Source: Tyto alba | Lineage: Eukaryota; Chordata; Aves; Strigiformes; Tytonidae | DNA: 64,000 nt | Direction of reading: 5' to 3' | NCBI RefSeq assembly: GCF_018691265.1 | Contig: NW_024881322.1 | Coordinates: 7,626,001-7,690,000 of the forward strand | In this document: piece by piece, positions 49,801-62,194 of the stretch | Position numbering within the stretch: position 1 is the stretch's first letter | Layout of the letters: each line of letters opens with the position of its first letter | Translations under genes and position numbers: made by a program | Notes under the pieces: generated by a model | What the model saw: the letters and a program-made list of their open reading frames with translations, nothing else | Told to the model about the DNA's origin: nothing | Database searches by the model: none

Positions 49801-52800
49801 GATTTTTCCAGGAATGGAGAAAGCTTCATTCACAGCTCCTGCCCCAGCAAATGGGATCCTCCATTTACATCTACATCCTCACAGTGACGTGAGACAACAC
49901 AGTTTGGCATGCATTATTGTTAATAAGAAATACCAGAACGAGGTGAAATTACCCCAAAAGGAAACATACAGAAAAATATCTACCCTCAGAATAAATGAGA
50001 AGTTTCACATTAAAGTTAAAATTGGTATATGAGCCTTCAAGAGCAAAGGAATGCATTATTCTCTTAATATTTTTCTACTTCAAAGTATCAGGAAGGGGAA
50101 CAGCTCCTCTGTTTTGTTTCTTGGTGACAGAAAGCCATGGAGTCAACACCACTGTGACACCTAAAGCAAAGTGTGAAATGGTGGAGACGTTTTTACTATG
50201 GTAAATGTTAGTGAAACAATTACAGACTTTGTAAAGCATATCTTGGAAAGAGGTTACTGCTAGCAACATGATTTGTTGCACTGTTCGTGGACCTGGCTTA
50301 TTGTTCTACACACTTCCACCTAATTTGGTATCTAATTAGGTATTACTCATACAAGAGGTCATTCATGTCAAGAGGAGCAATAGCTTTCAGAATAATTTGA
50401 TCCTTTCCTACATATATTAACATTTTCCCAAGTACTTCTCCAGCTATTTGAGATGTAAACCACTACTTCAAGTACTGCCACTTCATTCAATGCTGAAGCA
50501 GCTTTGTGGCAGCAAAAGCTGGGAATCGTGCTGTAGCAATCCTCAACCAGCAGCTTTGCTGTAATCCAAGCAGGATCAGGTGTGGCTGGAGCAAGAAAAA
50601 AAATTGTAGACACAAGTTAAAAGTATTTCACCCCAGCATTGGCTGCTGGGTGTAAATCTCATGGTGAACATTCTCTAAAAAAGTGGTTTCTGGAGACTTC
50701 TGTCTTGAATTTGGCTGGCTGCAAGTGTGGGGAGAAAGGAGGACAAGACAGAAAAATACTGCAGTAGGAAAAGAAAGGGGGGTTATGACAAAAATCCACC
50801 TTTCGGTGGTGCTTGGAGAAACTTCGCTGACACACGGTTCCACCACTCCAGGTTGAGTTGCCTCACTACCAGCAGTGCTACCTTCTCAACTATAACCCAG
50901 GCACAGATTCCTTAAGACTCATGTCCCAACAAGTAGTATCAGGAAGCGTTGTCATAAAAATTCAGCATCTCCTTTCAGCTGAAGCTGTATCTTGTCCTTT
51001 AACCCAGACGGGTGGTCACAACAACATAAGTAGAACCTGTAGGAGTTTGATCTGCAGAACTGATCAGCCAAAAATCAAATGTCAGAATACCCAAGTATAT
51101 AGTAAATTGCCCGTTTTCCTCAGATGTTTGACGAGCAAGGAAAAATACTAAATTATTTCTGGGATATTATGTATATACATGAATCTCTATGCTTTGCTAG
51201 TCTGGCTTAAAATAGAGAACAAGTTTCTAAATGTTAACCCAAAGAAAGTGGAGAGGAAGATTTAATGTCTTGCTGCCTTTTTTTTTGTAATTGCTCTGAA
51301 AGAGTAGGCCATAAAACATTTGCCAAACAATCATACTAGAAGATTTCATTATGCCTTTGCTTATTTTTTAGGGTTTACCACTTAATAAACTCTCATTAAC
51401 CTAAGGAAACAAATGAATAGAAAACATATGAACCTTTTCAAGCTTTGAAGGGGTAAAGCATTAAGCTGTGAAAGTAATTACCAAGTAGCTAAACAGTTTG
51501 ATTTGACAGAAACTAGAACAGTTTTACTGTGGAAATATGAAATCTATACAGATTCAAGATTTTGGGTTTGCATCTAAGATGAGGGCATCAGAAGTCACGT
51601 TACTTTTCTACTGATAGTTTCTACCACATGAGAAGGCACCAGTGGATGTGCAGGTCTTAAAAGTTGAAAGCTTCATGCAATCATGCCCGAAGTGCAAATG
51701 TAGACCTTAGCATAAACAAAACTCTACTTAACAGCTTAAACTGTAGAGCAGTCATTTTTTGCCTTTGTAGTTAACTGTATGTTACAGAACAGTATCTGTG
51801 CATATTTGTTTTCAGGTTACTTTTTCCAGAATCCAGCAACTAAATAAATGGAGCATTTTGAGAGGAAAAACTCATCATTAACTTGCCTCTCTTTTAATTA
51901 AAAACAAAACCAAAAACCAACACCTTTTTAAATATAAAGCATTTGAGATGGTGATGAATTTGAAGCAGATGCTGAAACAACTATGCTCAGGAGCCTGCAG
52001 TTCATACTCCCGAGACCAAGTGGTAGAACTCATTTAAGGCCAGGTTCCTCTGTGCAGAGAACTATGCTTATACACATGTACATAATAGACATGTTGCTGT
52101 GATTAATTTCATGCAGGGAGGAAGCTGTCTGTATGGGCTCTGTCTGTCATTGTTTAGCCCTTAAAATAAAGATCAGAGGCAGGAATAGTTTTCCCCACAG
52201 TGGCAAGTGGCAAATGTTCAGGGCATCCTAATAGCACCTTCAAGCAGAACCATGCCCAGGGCTCCCGAGAAAGAAGAACACCCAAACCCGTCCCTGTTTC
52301 ATCTGAGGAGGTGGCCCCTGAAATGGAAGCATCCCCTCACCTCTCCCAGTATCTACCCAAACCACCCCAATTGAGGATGCAGCCTTTCTGGCCTCAACAG
52401 GGACCAGTGATGGCCTCAAGCAATGTTACTTCTACATTTCTGAACGCAAGAGGGGAGGCGATGTCCTAGCTGGGTGGTGGAGACATGCCAGGCCCAGCAT
52501 GGCTCAGGGGGAAACTGGTTTCAAAGTCAAGCAGCTAGGTGTAATTCAGCCAAGCACAGCTTGCTTCTTTTTCATGGAGGGGCTGTGACTGTGCAAGTAG
52601 TGCAGTAAAAAAATGAGTATTTAACCCTTGCTGGGAAAAACAGCAGGTAGGTCAAAGTTGTTGCAGGGACACCAACGTACCCTGAAACTCTTTCTACACC
52701 TTTCACAAGCTTTCTCTCATCTCCCACATTTGACAAAAGTTAAAAAAAAAAAAAGGAGAAAGGAAAAAAAAAAAGCCTCAGAACAAAAAACCTCCAGAAG

Positions 52801-53090
52801 AAACACATCGAGGATGCCTGTAAATGCCTTTTGCTCAGTAGGGCTCAAATCCCTTGAAATCAGTCACATATAGCAGACTTGATCCCTCCCACACTCCTTT
52901 TCACTGTGTCTCTCCCCTGACAGGAGAAGAGGCACATGGCACTCCCCTCCATCCCTCCAGCAGACCACCATTCCCTTCAGCAAGGATTTACACCCACGTG
53001 TGTAGGACAGAAATTCTCCTTGGTGAGCACTATCAAAGTTCAGCTTTATGCTGACAACGAAATAAAAAAAATCAAAAAGAAGTAAAAAGG
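46886..53090. other. Intergenic region left of CDCP1, no gene recognised
   Basis: I see no exon with convincing splice sites or known domain on either strand. Composition falls from moderate GC to AT-rich at about 50000. Short A runs occur near 49177-49191 and 52741-52772. Confidence 0.45.
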
Positions 53091-56000
53091 GTAGTACCTA
53101 CTTTACATGAAACATTTATTTTCTTCTAAATAATGCCTTCTGAAATCCAATAATTTCCAGTTAGGAGAAAATAAAATAGTTTTGCTGCAAAGATGACAGG
53201 ACATTGCCAAAACTTCTCATATGCTTCTGAGAAAAGACCTTTCAGAAAGTGAGGCCATTTTCCTAGCCTCATTTCTAAAAAGGTGTTGTAAGCTGACGGA
53301 GCGTTGCTCTGTTACAGCATCTTTGACAGGATGCATCACAGCACTCTTTCTACAGCTAAGAGTGACTGTAGCAGTTGTACCAGGATAAATACACATAATC
53401 TATACATCAAAATACACACAACACACAAATTTAGCATGAAACAAAACAGTTCCTTCAGTTTTTGAAGATTCATCTTGCCCAGAAGCATAAAGCCTGACTT
53501 GTGTGCACCAGTGTAGCAATTCTTTAATGCAAGAGATGGACGCAGCCCAAACCACTACAAGAAACCTTTTTAGAGTTAGGAATGTTGCTAATTGAATCAA
53601 TTTGCTATGCTTCATTTATGTTGATGGAACAACATGCCAGAAATTTCTAAGTCCCTGTAAAAAGACTGTGCCTTCCTCCAGGCTGGGATCAGTTTCCCAC
53701 AGCAGAATTCCTCGGTTTCAAAGAAAATTAGGTAACCCATGCTTACTTAATCGCTGGGAAGCTATACGTTATGAAAGATAAACCAATCACTAAGTTGGAT
53801 GTAAAAAGACACCTACACTAAAGAAATTAATCCTGTAATTCAACTAGCTTCAAAGTTTTGGGGGAAACCGATTTGGTCCCATCTTTGTGTACACTGCACC
53901 CCACAATTAAGATGCTGGCTGGTGACACAGATGAGGGTTATCCAGCATTTTGCTTCCTCCTTGCCTCCCAACACCATTCACATACTTAAATGTATTCTCT
54001 GTCACACTCACAAGTATCCCCGGTTAGTATCTTCAGAGTAACAATTTTTTTTTTCCCCTGGGGTCAAGCAGTTGAAGTCTCAGTATCAGTCTGGTGTCAA
54101 TAACAATAAAAACAACTTTTTAATTTCTTAGTGGTACACTACAAATTTTGCTCTAATCCAAAGACCAGTAACTCAGCTCTTAATTTATCTGGAAATTGCA
54201 CTAGACTATTCACATATGTGCTTAAAAATAAAACAATTGCTGAATGTTTTGATAGACTGAGATTGCCCAAACCTCACAGATTCGAACCCAAGAAGTATCC
54301 TTTCAGCTTTGATGCTTTGGACAACAAAACCGGCCACTTCTGTTTGCTCTTCCGAAAAGCAGACTACATTTGGGCCTGGAGTTTCTGAACTGCTGTCCTC
54401 CTGTGGATGCCCACCTTTCAGTTAAAGGTTAACCAGACTTAGAAATTTTTCTTTTTAGATAAAGACCACTGCATGGGAACTAATCCAGAATGGCACAATC
54501 TCAGTGAAAATCCAAACAACAAGTACTTTAATCTACATTCATATTAAGTGGCAATTTTGCAGAGGGCCTAGGGACTGTCCAAGTTTCCTACGCCTTCCAA
54601 GAGTAGATCTGACTAATTCAGCCTAGGATCCATTCCCATCAATTACTAGGATCCTCAGTAGTGAGGATTTCAAACAATATTTTTTATGTGCATTAAACTT
54701 GCCTCAAAATAAATAAAAGCGTAAATCACGAAAGCAGTCAGTATGTACTGATTCCACGCACTTTAATTTAGAACAAAAAAGGGCTCCACACATTTTCATA
54801 AAGGTCTCTTCTGGGCTGAAGGACTAGTCATAAAGTGTACTTTTATGCTGTTATCCCTGAAAATAAATTAATTTGGAATTCAATTGTATGTGTCAGTTGG
54901 ACATGAATAAATTACAAACATCACGACCCTACCGAGAAGCCACTGAACCATTTACTTTTATATGAAAGCTTCAAATATTTTACAACCCTTCTCTCCAGTG
55001 GTCTAAACACATGCCTTTAAAAACAGCAGTTAATACCACATCACTGGCTATGCAGGAAAAAGGACACACAGAGTCAGCAGTGTATTATCCCAGCAAACTA
55101 GATTCTCTAGAAACCCATTTGCTATCATATAGGGTAATGGCGTAGCTATTCACAGTTAGACATCAAAATACTCAAGGTTGAGCTTACACACACACACACA
55201 AGACAGACATACACTAATTACTCCAACTGGTAATATCATTATATTTTATTTTTTAAAAAAAATTAAGTCACAACTTTCTCTTAATGAAGGGCAAGATGGA
55301 ATTTGTGTCTGAACTCTTACTCTAAACATAAGCACAGTGAAAGTCAACCTTAGACTGGAAACAACTGTAAACTAAGGTTTATATACCAAAAGCTGAGTTA
55401 AAATAGAACAAATAAAAATACCAGTCAAGAAGCATCATATTCTTCCTTCAAAGATCAAGAGGTTGTGAACAAAACCCAACCTCCATTATGTTTTATTCAG
55501 TTGGTTAGAAAGAAGATGAACTAAAAAAATTCATCTAAGCAACTGCAGAAACAAGCTAGAAGGATGAGACAGCCTTGGATTTCTCTTACAGACTTCTCAT
55601 TTCTTTTCAATAAAAGTGAGAAACGTTAACCAGGTGTCTGCACAAATGTACTACTTCGATAAAAATGTATTGTGTCAATTCAGTTACCTGAGAAAATAGT
55701 TTTCAGTATTGCAGAAATTTTTTTAAGTTCTCAAATGACATTAAAATAACTCGGTACACCTTGAAATCCCAGTAACCAGCCAGAGATCTAGGAATACACA
55801 TTTCTATATTAAAAGTGATAAACATAAGCAGAAAAACACCTGAAACAATTAAAAGGCACTCTTAGCTGACACATGTTTTGCTACATGCTACAGAAGACAA
55901 GTCAGATATTAAATTATACTGAATCTTACAGTGGTCCAAGCAGTATAATAGTATACACTGTTAAATACACATACTTGACCATATAAATAGTCAATTTGCA

Positions 56001-57562
56001 ATGCCAGCATAGTTAACACAGGAAGAAATTTTTTTAAAAAATGTAAACAGTAAGGTTTCTAGTAAAGATATTTTAATTTTAGGTATTATTATATGTTTAA
56101 TGTTACTGCATGCAACACTATAAAAGTTTTATAGCACCTCTGTGTATCACTAGGCAAGAAACAGTCATGATAAGACATTTGGAGAGAAATTCTCAAGTCA
56201 TCAAGTCTAGTGCTGCATGCAAAATGGCAAACATCCTCAGTAACTGCACACCTGGACAAGCCAGATGTTTGTATATAAAAGACAACTTTATTCAGATACC
56301 CGTAGTCTTCTGCACAAAGATCTGACCCTCAAGTTTTAAAAGGCACAGCAACTGAGAGGTATGCTAATGATGGCACTTAAAAATAAGACCTATTATTTAC
56401 CCGATTTCAAGAGGTGCTTTCAAAGGCAGCTGGACAAATGAAGTATAAGTCCCTCTAGGAATCAAGAGCTGTCCCCACCATCATTTCAACATAGTTGTTG
56501 AATTTAGACCGATTAAAAAAAAAAATTTAAAAATCTAGGCTTTCCTTATGGATTCACTCTCATTCTTTGCATTTCAGGGAAACTCCCTGCTGGAAACAAT
56601 CCATTTTCTTTACCCTTTTTTTTTTTTAACCTTTATTTAATAACTAAGCATCTTTAATAGATTAAGTGAAAAGCATTAGCAAATGGATGACAACAGCATT
56701 ACTTGTCCATTGAAACCTTACTCTTACTTGAACTAAAAGCGCAAGATATTAATAAAATGTGAAAGCTACAGGCATCAGAACAGAGCACAAACTGGTTTAG
56801 ACTTTTGAAACTTTTTTGTAAAAAAGCAAAGAAAATAGTGTCTTTGGTGCAAGCTCACACAGTGCTATCTGAGTATAACAACATCAGTTGGAAAACAGAG
56901 AAAACCCATAACTTCACTTCTGAACTAGAAGAGCCCAAGCTCAAGCATTCACCCCAATTTACATCCATGGAGCTCTTCCAGGCAGCATACATGGTCTTTC
57001 ACTACATTTACATAACCACCAGCATGCTGAATATGATGAATTTTCAAGCAGCAAGTGGTGGAAATAACAGCATCCCCTCCTTTGCTCAGAAAGCATATTG
57101 CTTAGACATCTGTGCAACCTAGAGCTGCCTTGAGATGGTGATGTAGCCTACATCTTCCAAGAGTCACCAACCAACACTCAGGAGCAAATGAATTGTGAAA
57201 GGAGGAAATACTGGACAAAACGCTCTCCCCACTCTTAATTGCCACAGTTTAAACTGGCAGTTAGGAATTCACTTTCCTGAGGGCTTTATAATAAAAAGCA
57301 GGAGCATACCTTTGTCACCTGTTTCACAACCAGAAGTGCATGCAGTCCTGGAGTGTCTCGATGGCACTGAGTTTGCTAGATGTTCACTCTAAAACTGAAA
57401 GCTACCAACAGTTGAAGTTTTTTTAAAAAAACAAAACAACCAAGACCACACACACCACAACATCAAAACACATTTAAAAATAACACTCCTCTGCAGGTGT
57501 AAGGACAGGGGTCTAGGAAAAAAAAACTATTTCCACAGGAAACTGCTATAGCTGGTGTAAAA
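53091..57562 (-). other. CDCP1: Probable CDCP1 3'UTR (left end uncertain)
   Basis: This AT-rich stretch directly follows the CDCP1 stop on the minus strand and has no competing gene. Human CDCP1 has a 3'UTR of several kilobases. Minus-strand AATAAA hexamers (plus-strand TTTATT) lie at 56632-56637, about 56287-56292, 55245-55250 and 53115-53120. The last has a T-rich downstream stretch on the minus strand and would give a 3'UTR of about 4.4 kb. Any of the nearer signals could end it earlier. Confidence 0.4.
53115..53120 (-). terminator. CDCP1: Candidate distal poly(A) signal of CDCP1
   Basis: AATAAA on the minus strand, followed on that strand by a T-rich stretch around 53050-53080 that could act as downstream element. 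It is one of several candidates. Confidence 0.25.
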
Positions 57563-58010
57563 TTACTCCACTAAACCATCCTGTTCCTTATTTTCCAGCA
57601 AGGACATGCTTGTATCTCCATTATTCTTCTCATTTTTATCTCCATTGTCCTCTGATTGCTCTGATTTCTGGTGAGCAAATGTGTAAGTGTCATGGTCTGT
57701 GTCTGTCAGAGGTAGAGGTTCCTCGGTGTTAGAAGAGCATTTAATGTCTTTTCTGAAGGAGAATGGAGGTGGAGAAGGTGGCAAGCTACCAATGGGTCCA
57801 TCAAAAGGCCGGTACACATCAACTTCTGGAGCAACTGAGCCATTTGATTCCTTCAGCAAGTGCCCGTAGACCATAGCATCATCAATAACTGCATAGACAT
57901 GAGACTCATTGTTTTTCCTCCCTTTCGTGAATAAGCCTTGTTTTCCAGGCACTTGGGTATTCACGTTATCATTGTACACTCCCACCATGGGATTCTGACT
58001 TTTCTTCTTC
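57563..58010 (-). CDS. CDCP1: CDCP1 last coding exon (cytoplasmic tail) with stop codon
   Basis: The first base completes a Lys codon, and KKKSQNPMVGVYNDN follows. Tyrosine motifs in order are GVYNDN (57976-57974), HVYAVID (57895-57893), MVYGHLL (57868-57866), EVDVYRPF (57814-57812) and DTYTFAH (57685-57683). They match human Tyr707, 734, 743, 762 and 806. A PPSPPP stretch could bind SH3 domains. The stop TAA is at 57565-57563. The acceptor (aacag, 58015-58011) has a weak pyrimidine tract, but the reading frame and human match support it. Confidence 0.94.
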
Positions 58011-61000
58011 CTGTTCCAGAGTTGAAATTGTTAACAGGTCAGGAACAACACATGGCAGATGCGTTTGAACTCAGTATCAACAGCTCCTGTTTACCCATCC
58101 CAGCCACCCAGCACCAGGCAGTCCACCTGGATTGAAGGCTCTACTTGCAATCTTAGGAAAAATAACTCTTGAGTCTAGACATGCTTTTTTAGCAGAGCAG
58201 AAAATAACTGCATGCCATTTGGCTACCTACTGCTGCTCTGCTGATCCTGAAGTTTGTGAGATTAATTCCAATGGCCTCCGAAGCATGGGGGTTCCAGCTG
58301 TGCGATGTACCATGTCTCTCAACATCCACAGACATTAATAGGGCCTAGAGGCCATCAGATCCTCACAAAACAAGGCTAAGCATTACTGAAGACAATTAAG
58401 ATAGCGGGTCCTCTATGAAAGTTGAATGACCTTTTCTGAGTTACACTTACTGGAGCAACTGTCCCCAAAGTGGAAAGACCAAAGGCTGAACTGAATGTTT
58501 TCAAGCCTGTATTTGTCAAGTCTTTCACGTGTAGCAGAGAAGTAAGCTCATGACTGCTCTAGTCATCACATTGCACAAACTCATTCCAGCTCTACAGCTT
58601 CAAAACCCAGTCACCCCACCAGCACCAAGCATACACATATCAGGAACCCCAAGCTATCGATGACTTCAGACTCTGCCTGCATGAGTAATGCTGTGCATGT
58701 TTGCTTTGTACAACCTAGTTCTCTTCCCAAGGCCTCATCTCGCAGAAAACTGCTCCCACTTGATGTGCAAACACGGTAAGCTGCTGCTGGAGGTTGTGTA
58801 GATGAATGATAGCTCCTAGTGTATCTGGGTGAGCTTACAGCTTGTTTGAACAAAGTCTCATCTAGAGTCACACGTGCAGCCACCACACTCATTGCAATTT
58901 CATTTCACAGGAATTGCTGATGAGGTCAAACCAATACCTTACCTACAGTACAGCCAGAAGCCTGCGCTAAGGCCAAGGTAGGCAAGGCACTGGGGGTTGA
59001 AGTAATGCGACTCCAGGAATGCTGCTCTACTCTTCAAGTCAGGCAATTTAGAATAAAGCTGCATTCCTGGAGTCACACTACTTCCACTACCATTGCCTAC
59101 CTCATGCTTCAGACCCTTGCTTAAGGGATCTATATCAATGTGTGAAACAGAGGGCCCAGCAGCTCTCCAAAAATGCCTTCTTGAACTGCTAAGTTACACA
59201 TGCCAAATTATTAACTTACTTCTTCTTAACACAGAACACAGTCAGTCCAAGCGCTGCAAGAACTCCGGCCCCGGCCACCACAGCAAGTATCACTCCTAGG
59301 TCTGCAAACAGACAAGGTACAAGGACACTGAGCAAGAGAGAGACAACATCCAGCTTTCTCCTAAAAGCTGTCTGGGTTTGAACCTCCTCAAGAGTTTCTA
59401 AGCATACCAGCTGCCTGCAGAGCAGGAGTTTCCGAGCTGTGCTCACCATGGGGCAATGCAAGCCACTTCCAAGAGGCTGGAGGCCAAGCAACGACAAACT
59501 CCTGCTGCTAGCAGTGGAGCACAGCCAAAACACCCAACCAACCCACGCCACTTCCAAGAGTTCAATACAGCTCACATGCTGCTGAACTTAACCCGCTGCC
59601 TCTCACATGCCTCTGGCTGAACAGGCAGGGAAGAAAAGAATGCAGAGAGAGACAGAGAAGGATATAACAGAGGAAATAGTGACGTTTCACCAACTCCCCT
59701 CAATACCATCCTTTCCTCTGAAATACACAAGTTGTGTTGACCTGGGGTTTTCTAGAAGTCTTAAAATTGATGAGGAAAGTCCATGCGTAAGCAAAGAAAA
59801 ATGACATGTGTATTAAAAGTAGTATGTATTACAAAAAAGAGGAGAAGTTAGAAATTAATTTGATACTGTCTCAGTTCTAGCCTGTGTGGCCAATACTTAC
59901 ACAGACTGCAGTCTCCCACGGGTGAAGTGCAAATGTGAAGTAAATTTACCTAAGTAATACCTACCCTAAAAAGCAAGGAAACAAATGGAAAGCAAACCAC
60001 CACAACCTTACAGGACTCACCTATCTGCTTGTCAGCAAAAGTCACCCGGAACTGCAAGGTCAGCTGCATCTTATCCACGGGTTTACAGTTGGAGACATTT
60101 ACCCAGAAGTTGTGATACATATTCCGGGGCTCGGGCAGAGGTTCATCCTCACGGCGCACGGTTTCCTCTGCTCCCAACGTCTCTTCCTTTATGTTGACAT
60201 AGGCACGGCCCGTCTCGCAAGCAATGCCCATGCGGTCCTTGGAGAACCCAAGGTGGGCAACTTGCTTGCTGGGCACGACAATGTACCAGGATATGGAGAC
60301 GTAAGGAGGTAGACCATAAGGCCAGTTGGGAGTCTGCAAGTAAACTTTAGCTTTTGGATCTGGACTCACAGTGAAAGTGCACTCATCTGTAGTAAAGGAA
60401 AAGAATAAAAGGAATGAAAACTTAGTTTTGATACTTTCTTTTTTTTAAAGCTTTCTCTTTCAGCATGTAAAATTGTCTGGTCTTTCTTCTCCATAACAAA
60501 AAAGCATCACTTATACCTGTGACCCGCAAATTTATAATCAATTGCATCTCAGTACCAGCAAAAAAACTCACCTGTCATCCCCTCCCACATCAGTAATTAT
60601 CACGATAAGCACAGATATACCTGCAGAATTTCCCACAACCAACTATGCACCACGTGGGGTACAAAGTTCCTTCCTTCTTCCAGGAATAAGCTACCTCACT
60701 GCTACAGATAAAAACTGATCCTAGCAATGGATCCAGGACTAGACTCTAAAGAATTGAACTCTTATTTCTATTTATATATTCTCTAATAGGCGTATTCAGA
60801 GCTCCAACATGGTACAACAAAGTAGTACAAAACATTAACTTACCTTTAATATGTGGTACAAAAGACATTTTCAGATCCTGATAATTAGACTCATTGAGGA
60901 ATCCTTTACCAAATGTTTTTAAGGATATGGTGATATTATTCCTCATCTGAACCTTTTCAATGGATCCACCAGGACAGAATACACCAACATTCAACTCTGT

Positions 61001-62194
61001 CTCAGGGGTGGCACTAACAATGCTGTAACTGTAGCTCGTGTTGCACCTCTGCTCTGGGATGTGTTGCTGAAGCTTCAAGGATGGAGACGTAATTTCTATG
61101 TTGATCAGGTCGGGAGCCAAGAGCTTCCAAATAAACTTATGCAGTCGAATTGGCAATTGGGTAATAGCCTTGGGCACTGAAAGGGAATAGATCTTCCTCT
61201 GACACCACCGAAGATCGACACAGCCTGCAATCACAAAAACAAGTCCCAAGGGTTTTATTTTTCTTGCAGAGGAAGTATCTAGAAAAATCAAGTTTTCCTG
61301 CGTACCAGAGCATGCACACACAGAGTACTGTCGGTTTTGTGTTACAGACCCAGAGAAGTATCTGCCTGAGAAAATTTACTCAAACATGTACCAGTTGTAT
61401 TTTAAGAGCTTTCCTTAAACAGGTGGAAAACACCAAAGAAACCAACAGATACAAATATACTCAAAATCCCTCAAATCAAAATACTACTTCTATATCACTT
61501 GCTGACTGGGAGACTGTTGCAGACTAGTCAAGGCCCAGATACATACTTTAAAACTCCTTCTCTAGCGGTAGCTGAAAGCATTTAGGAAAATCCTACGCTA
61601 AGTGGACATGCAAACAGCACGAGGTGCATTCCAGACGGCCACCTTGGTCCTGCATTTTCATGGGCAGATTTATGGCTCTCCTGCTCTCTTTCCATATTTT
61701 GCATTTTTCAGCAAAAAGATTCTTAGGTGCCTTCTGTTCTTTCCCTTCTAGGAATAGCTACACGGTTTCTATTTTTAAAGGTAGAATGAGGTAGTGAACA
61801 ACAAGGTCACCTCCAGATTCATTGTACCCATCTCCCAACTGGCCAACACCTGGTTTCCAACCACACTCAATTTAAAGCCCAAGTGAGAGAAAAGGTTTGG
61901 GTGACCCTGGGGAAAAGCATGCAAAAACGTCCCCTGGGAAACAACGTTAAGCCACTTTTGTCATACTTATGCCTTTTTCAGCTGTGATCCTCAGACGGGA
62001 CAAGTCCTTGCAGAGAAAGGAGATCTTGTAGACAGCTCCAGACACTAAAGTCAGGATGCGGTCGCAGGTGCGAGGATCCTTGCAGATCAGGCACATGGGT
62101 TCAGACATGAGCGGGATGCGGCTGGGCCACCCTTCAAAGTGTATCGTTACTGTCATATTCCACTCCTTGCTCAGGTCGACCAAATGGGTGACGT
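57563..62194 (-). CDS. CDCP1: CDCP1, CUB domain-containing protein 1 (partial, last five coding exons)
   Basis: Minus-strand exons 62194-61967, 61224-60844, 60386-60021, 59301-59220 and 58010-57563 join in frame, with all ectodomain junctions in phase 1. They give about 500 C-terminal residues of a protein that is 836 in human, so the 5' exons lie beyond the window. CDCP1 is a transmembrane glycoprotein phosphorylated by Src kinases that recruits PKC-delta and is cleaved by serine proteases. Visible here are CUB-type ectodomain sequence (CLICKDPRTC, CNTSYSYS, FCPGGSIEKVQ), several N-X-S/T sites, one hydrophobic membrane segment (LGVILAVVAGAGVLAALGL) with a Lys run after it, and a tail with the five tyrosine motifs of human CDCP1. 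The CQRK sequence near 61204-61193 matches the known human cleavage site region. Confidence 0.95.
58976..59102. repeat. Imperfect inverted repeat (hairpin) in a CDCP1 intron
   Basis: The inner arms 58999-59022 and 59061-59084 are complementary at 22 of 24 positions. Outer arms 58976-58985 and 59093-59102 are perfectly complementary over 10 bases, with a 5-base length difference between inner and outer stems. The loop is 59023-59060. Read as CDCP1-sense (minus) RNA, both inner mismatches become G-U wobbles. It may be a foldback transposable element or an RNA hairpin. Confidence 0.8.
59220..59301 (-). CDS. CDCP1: CDCP1 exon (transmembrane segment)
   Basis: The exon encodes LGVILAVVAGAGVLAALGLTVFCVKK, one membrane-spanning helix followed by the start of a Lys stop-transfer run. 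It starts two bases into an Asp codon and ends two bases into a Lys codon. The donor is gtaagt (59219-59214). Only one juxtamembrane cysteine is present (FCV), where human has two (CCV). Confidence 0.95.
60021..60386 (-). CDS. CDCP1: CDCP1 exon (membrane-proximal CUB domain)
   Basis: This exon encodes ECTFTVSPDPKAKVYLQTP through WYIVVPSKQVAHLGFSKDR, GIACETGRAYVNI and NFWVNVSNCKP to ADKQI. N-V-S is a likely glycosylation site. The donor is gtgagt (60020-60015) and the acceptor ctacag with a good pyrimidine tract. It is a shifted, ordinary phase-1 CUB exon. Confidence 0.95.
60844..61224 (-). CDS. CDCP1: CDCP1 exon (CUB region, contains conserved cleavage motif)
   Basis: The exon starts CVDLRWCQRKIYSLSVP and ends at SFVPHIK. 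The Arg-Lys pair at 61198-61193 corresponds to the site where human CDCP1 is shed (Arg368/Lys369). FCPGGSIEKVQMRNNITISL is CUB-type sequence with sequons at NTS, NIT and NES. Both junctions are phase 1. Acceptor ttgcag, donor gtaagt. Confidence 0.95.
61967..62194 (-). CDS. CDCP1: CDCP1 exon (ectodomain, about human residues 290-365)
   Basis: The minus-strand acceptor is ttgcag at 62200-62195 and the donor is gtatga at 61966-61961. The exon encodes VTHLVDLSKEWNMTVTIHFE through CLICKDPRTCDRILTL to ITAEKGIS. The donor is not consensus beyond GTATG. I chose it because the joined reading, EKGIS then CVDLRWCQRK, keeps the human spacing and cysteine. N-M-T is a sequon. Human residue limits are approximate. 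Confidence 0.9.

Noticed and set aside
54131..54388. 85-codon plus-strand frame and a minus-strand GGTTCGAATC motif near 54280-54290 (tRNA B-box-like)
   Set aside because: The rest of the tRNA cloverleaf and an A box are absent, and the frame lies in probable CDCP1 3'UTR in antisense. No tRNA or SINE body is supported.
58611..58892. 93-codon minus-strand frame in the CDCP1 intron
   Set aside because: The tail and membrane exons of CDCP1 join in frame without it, and no family resemblance is seen.
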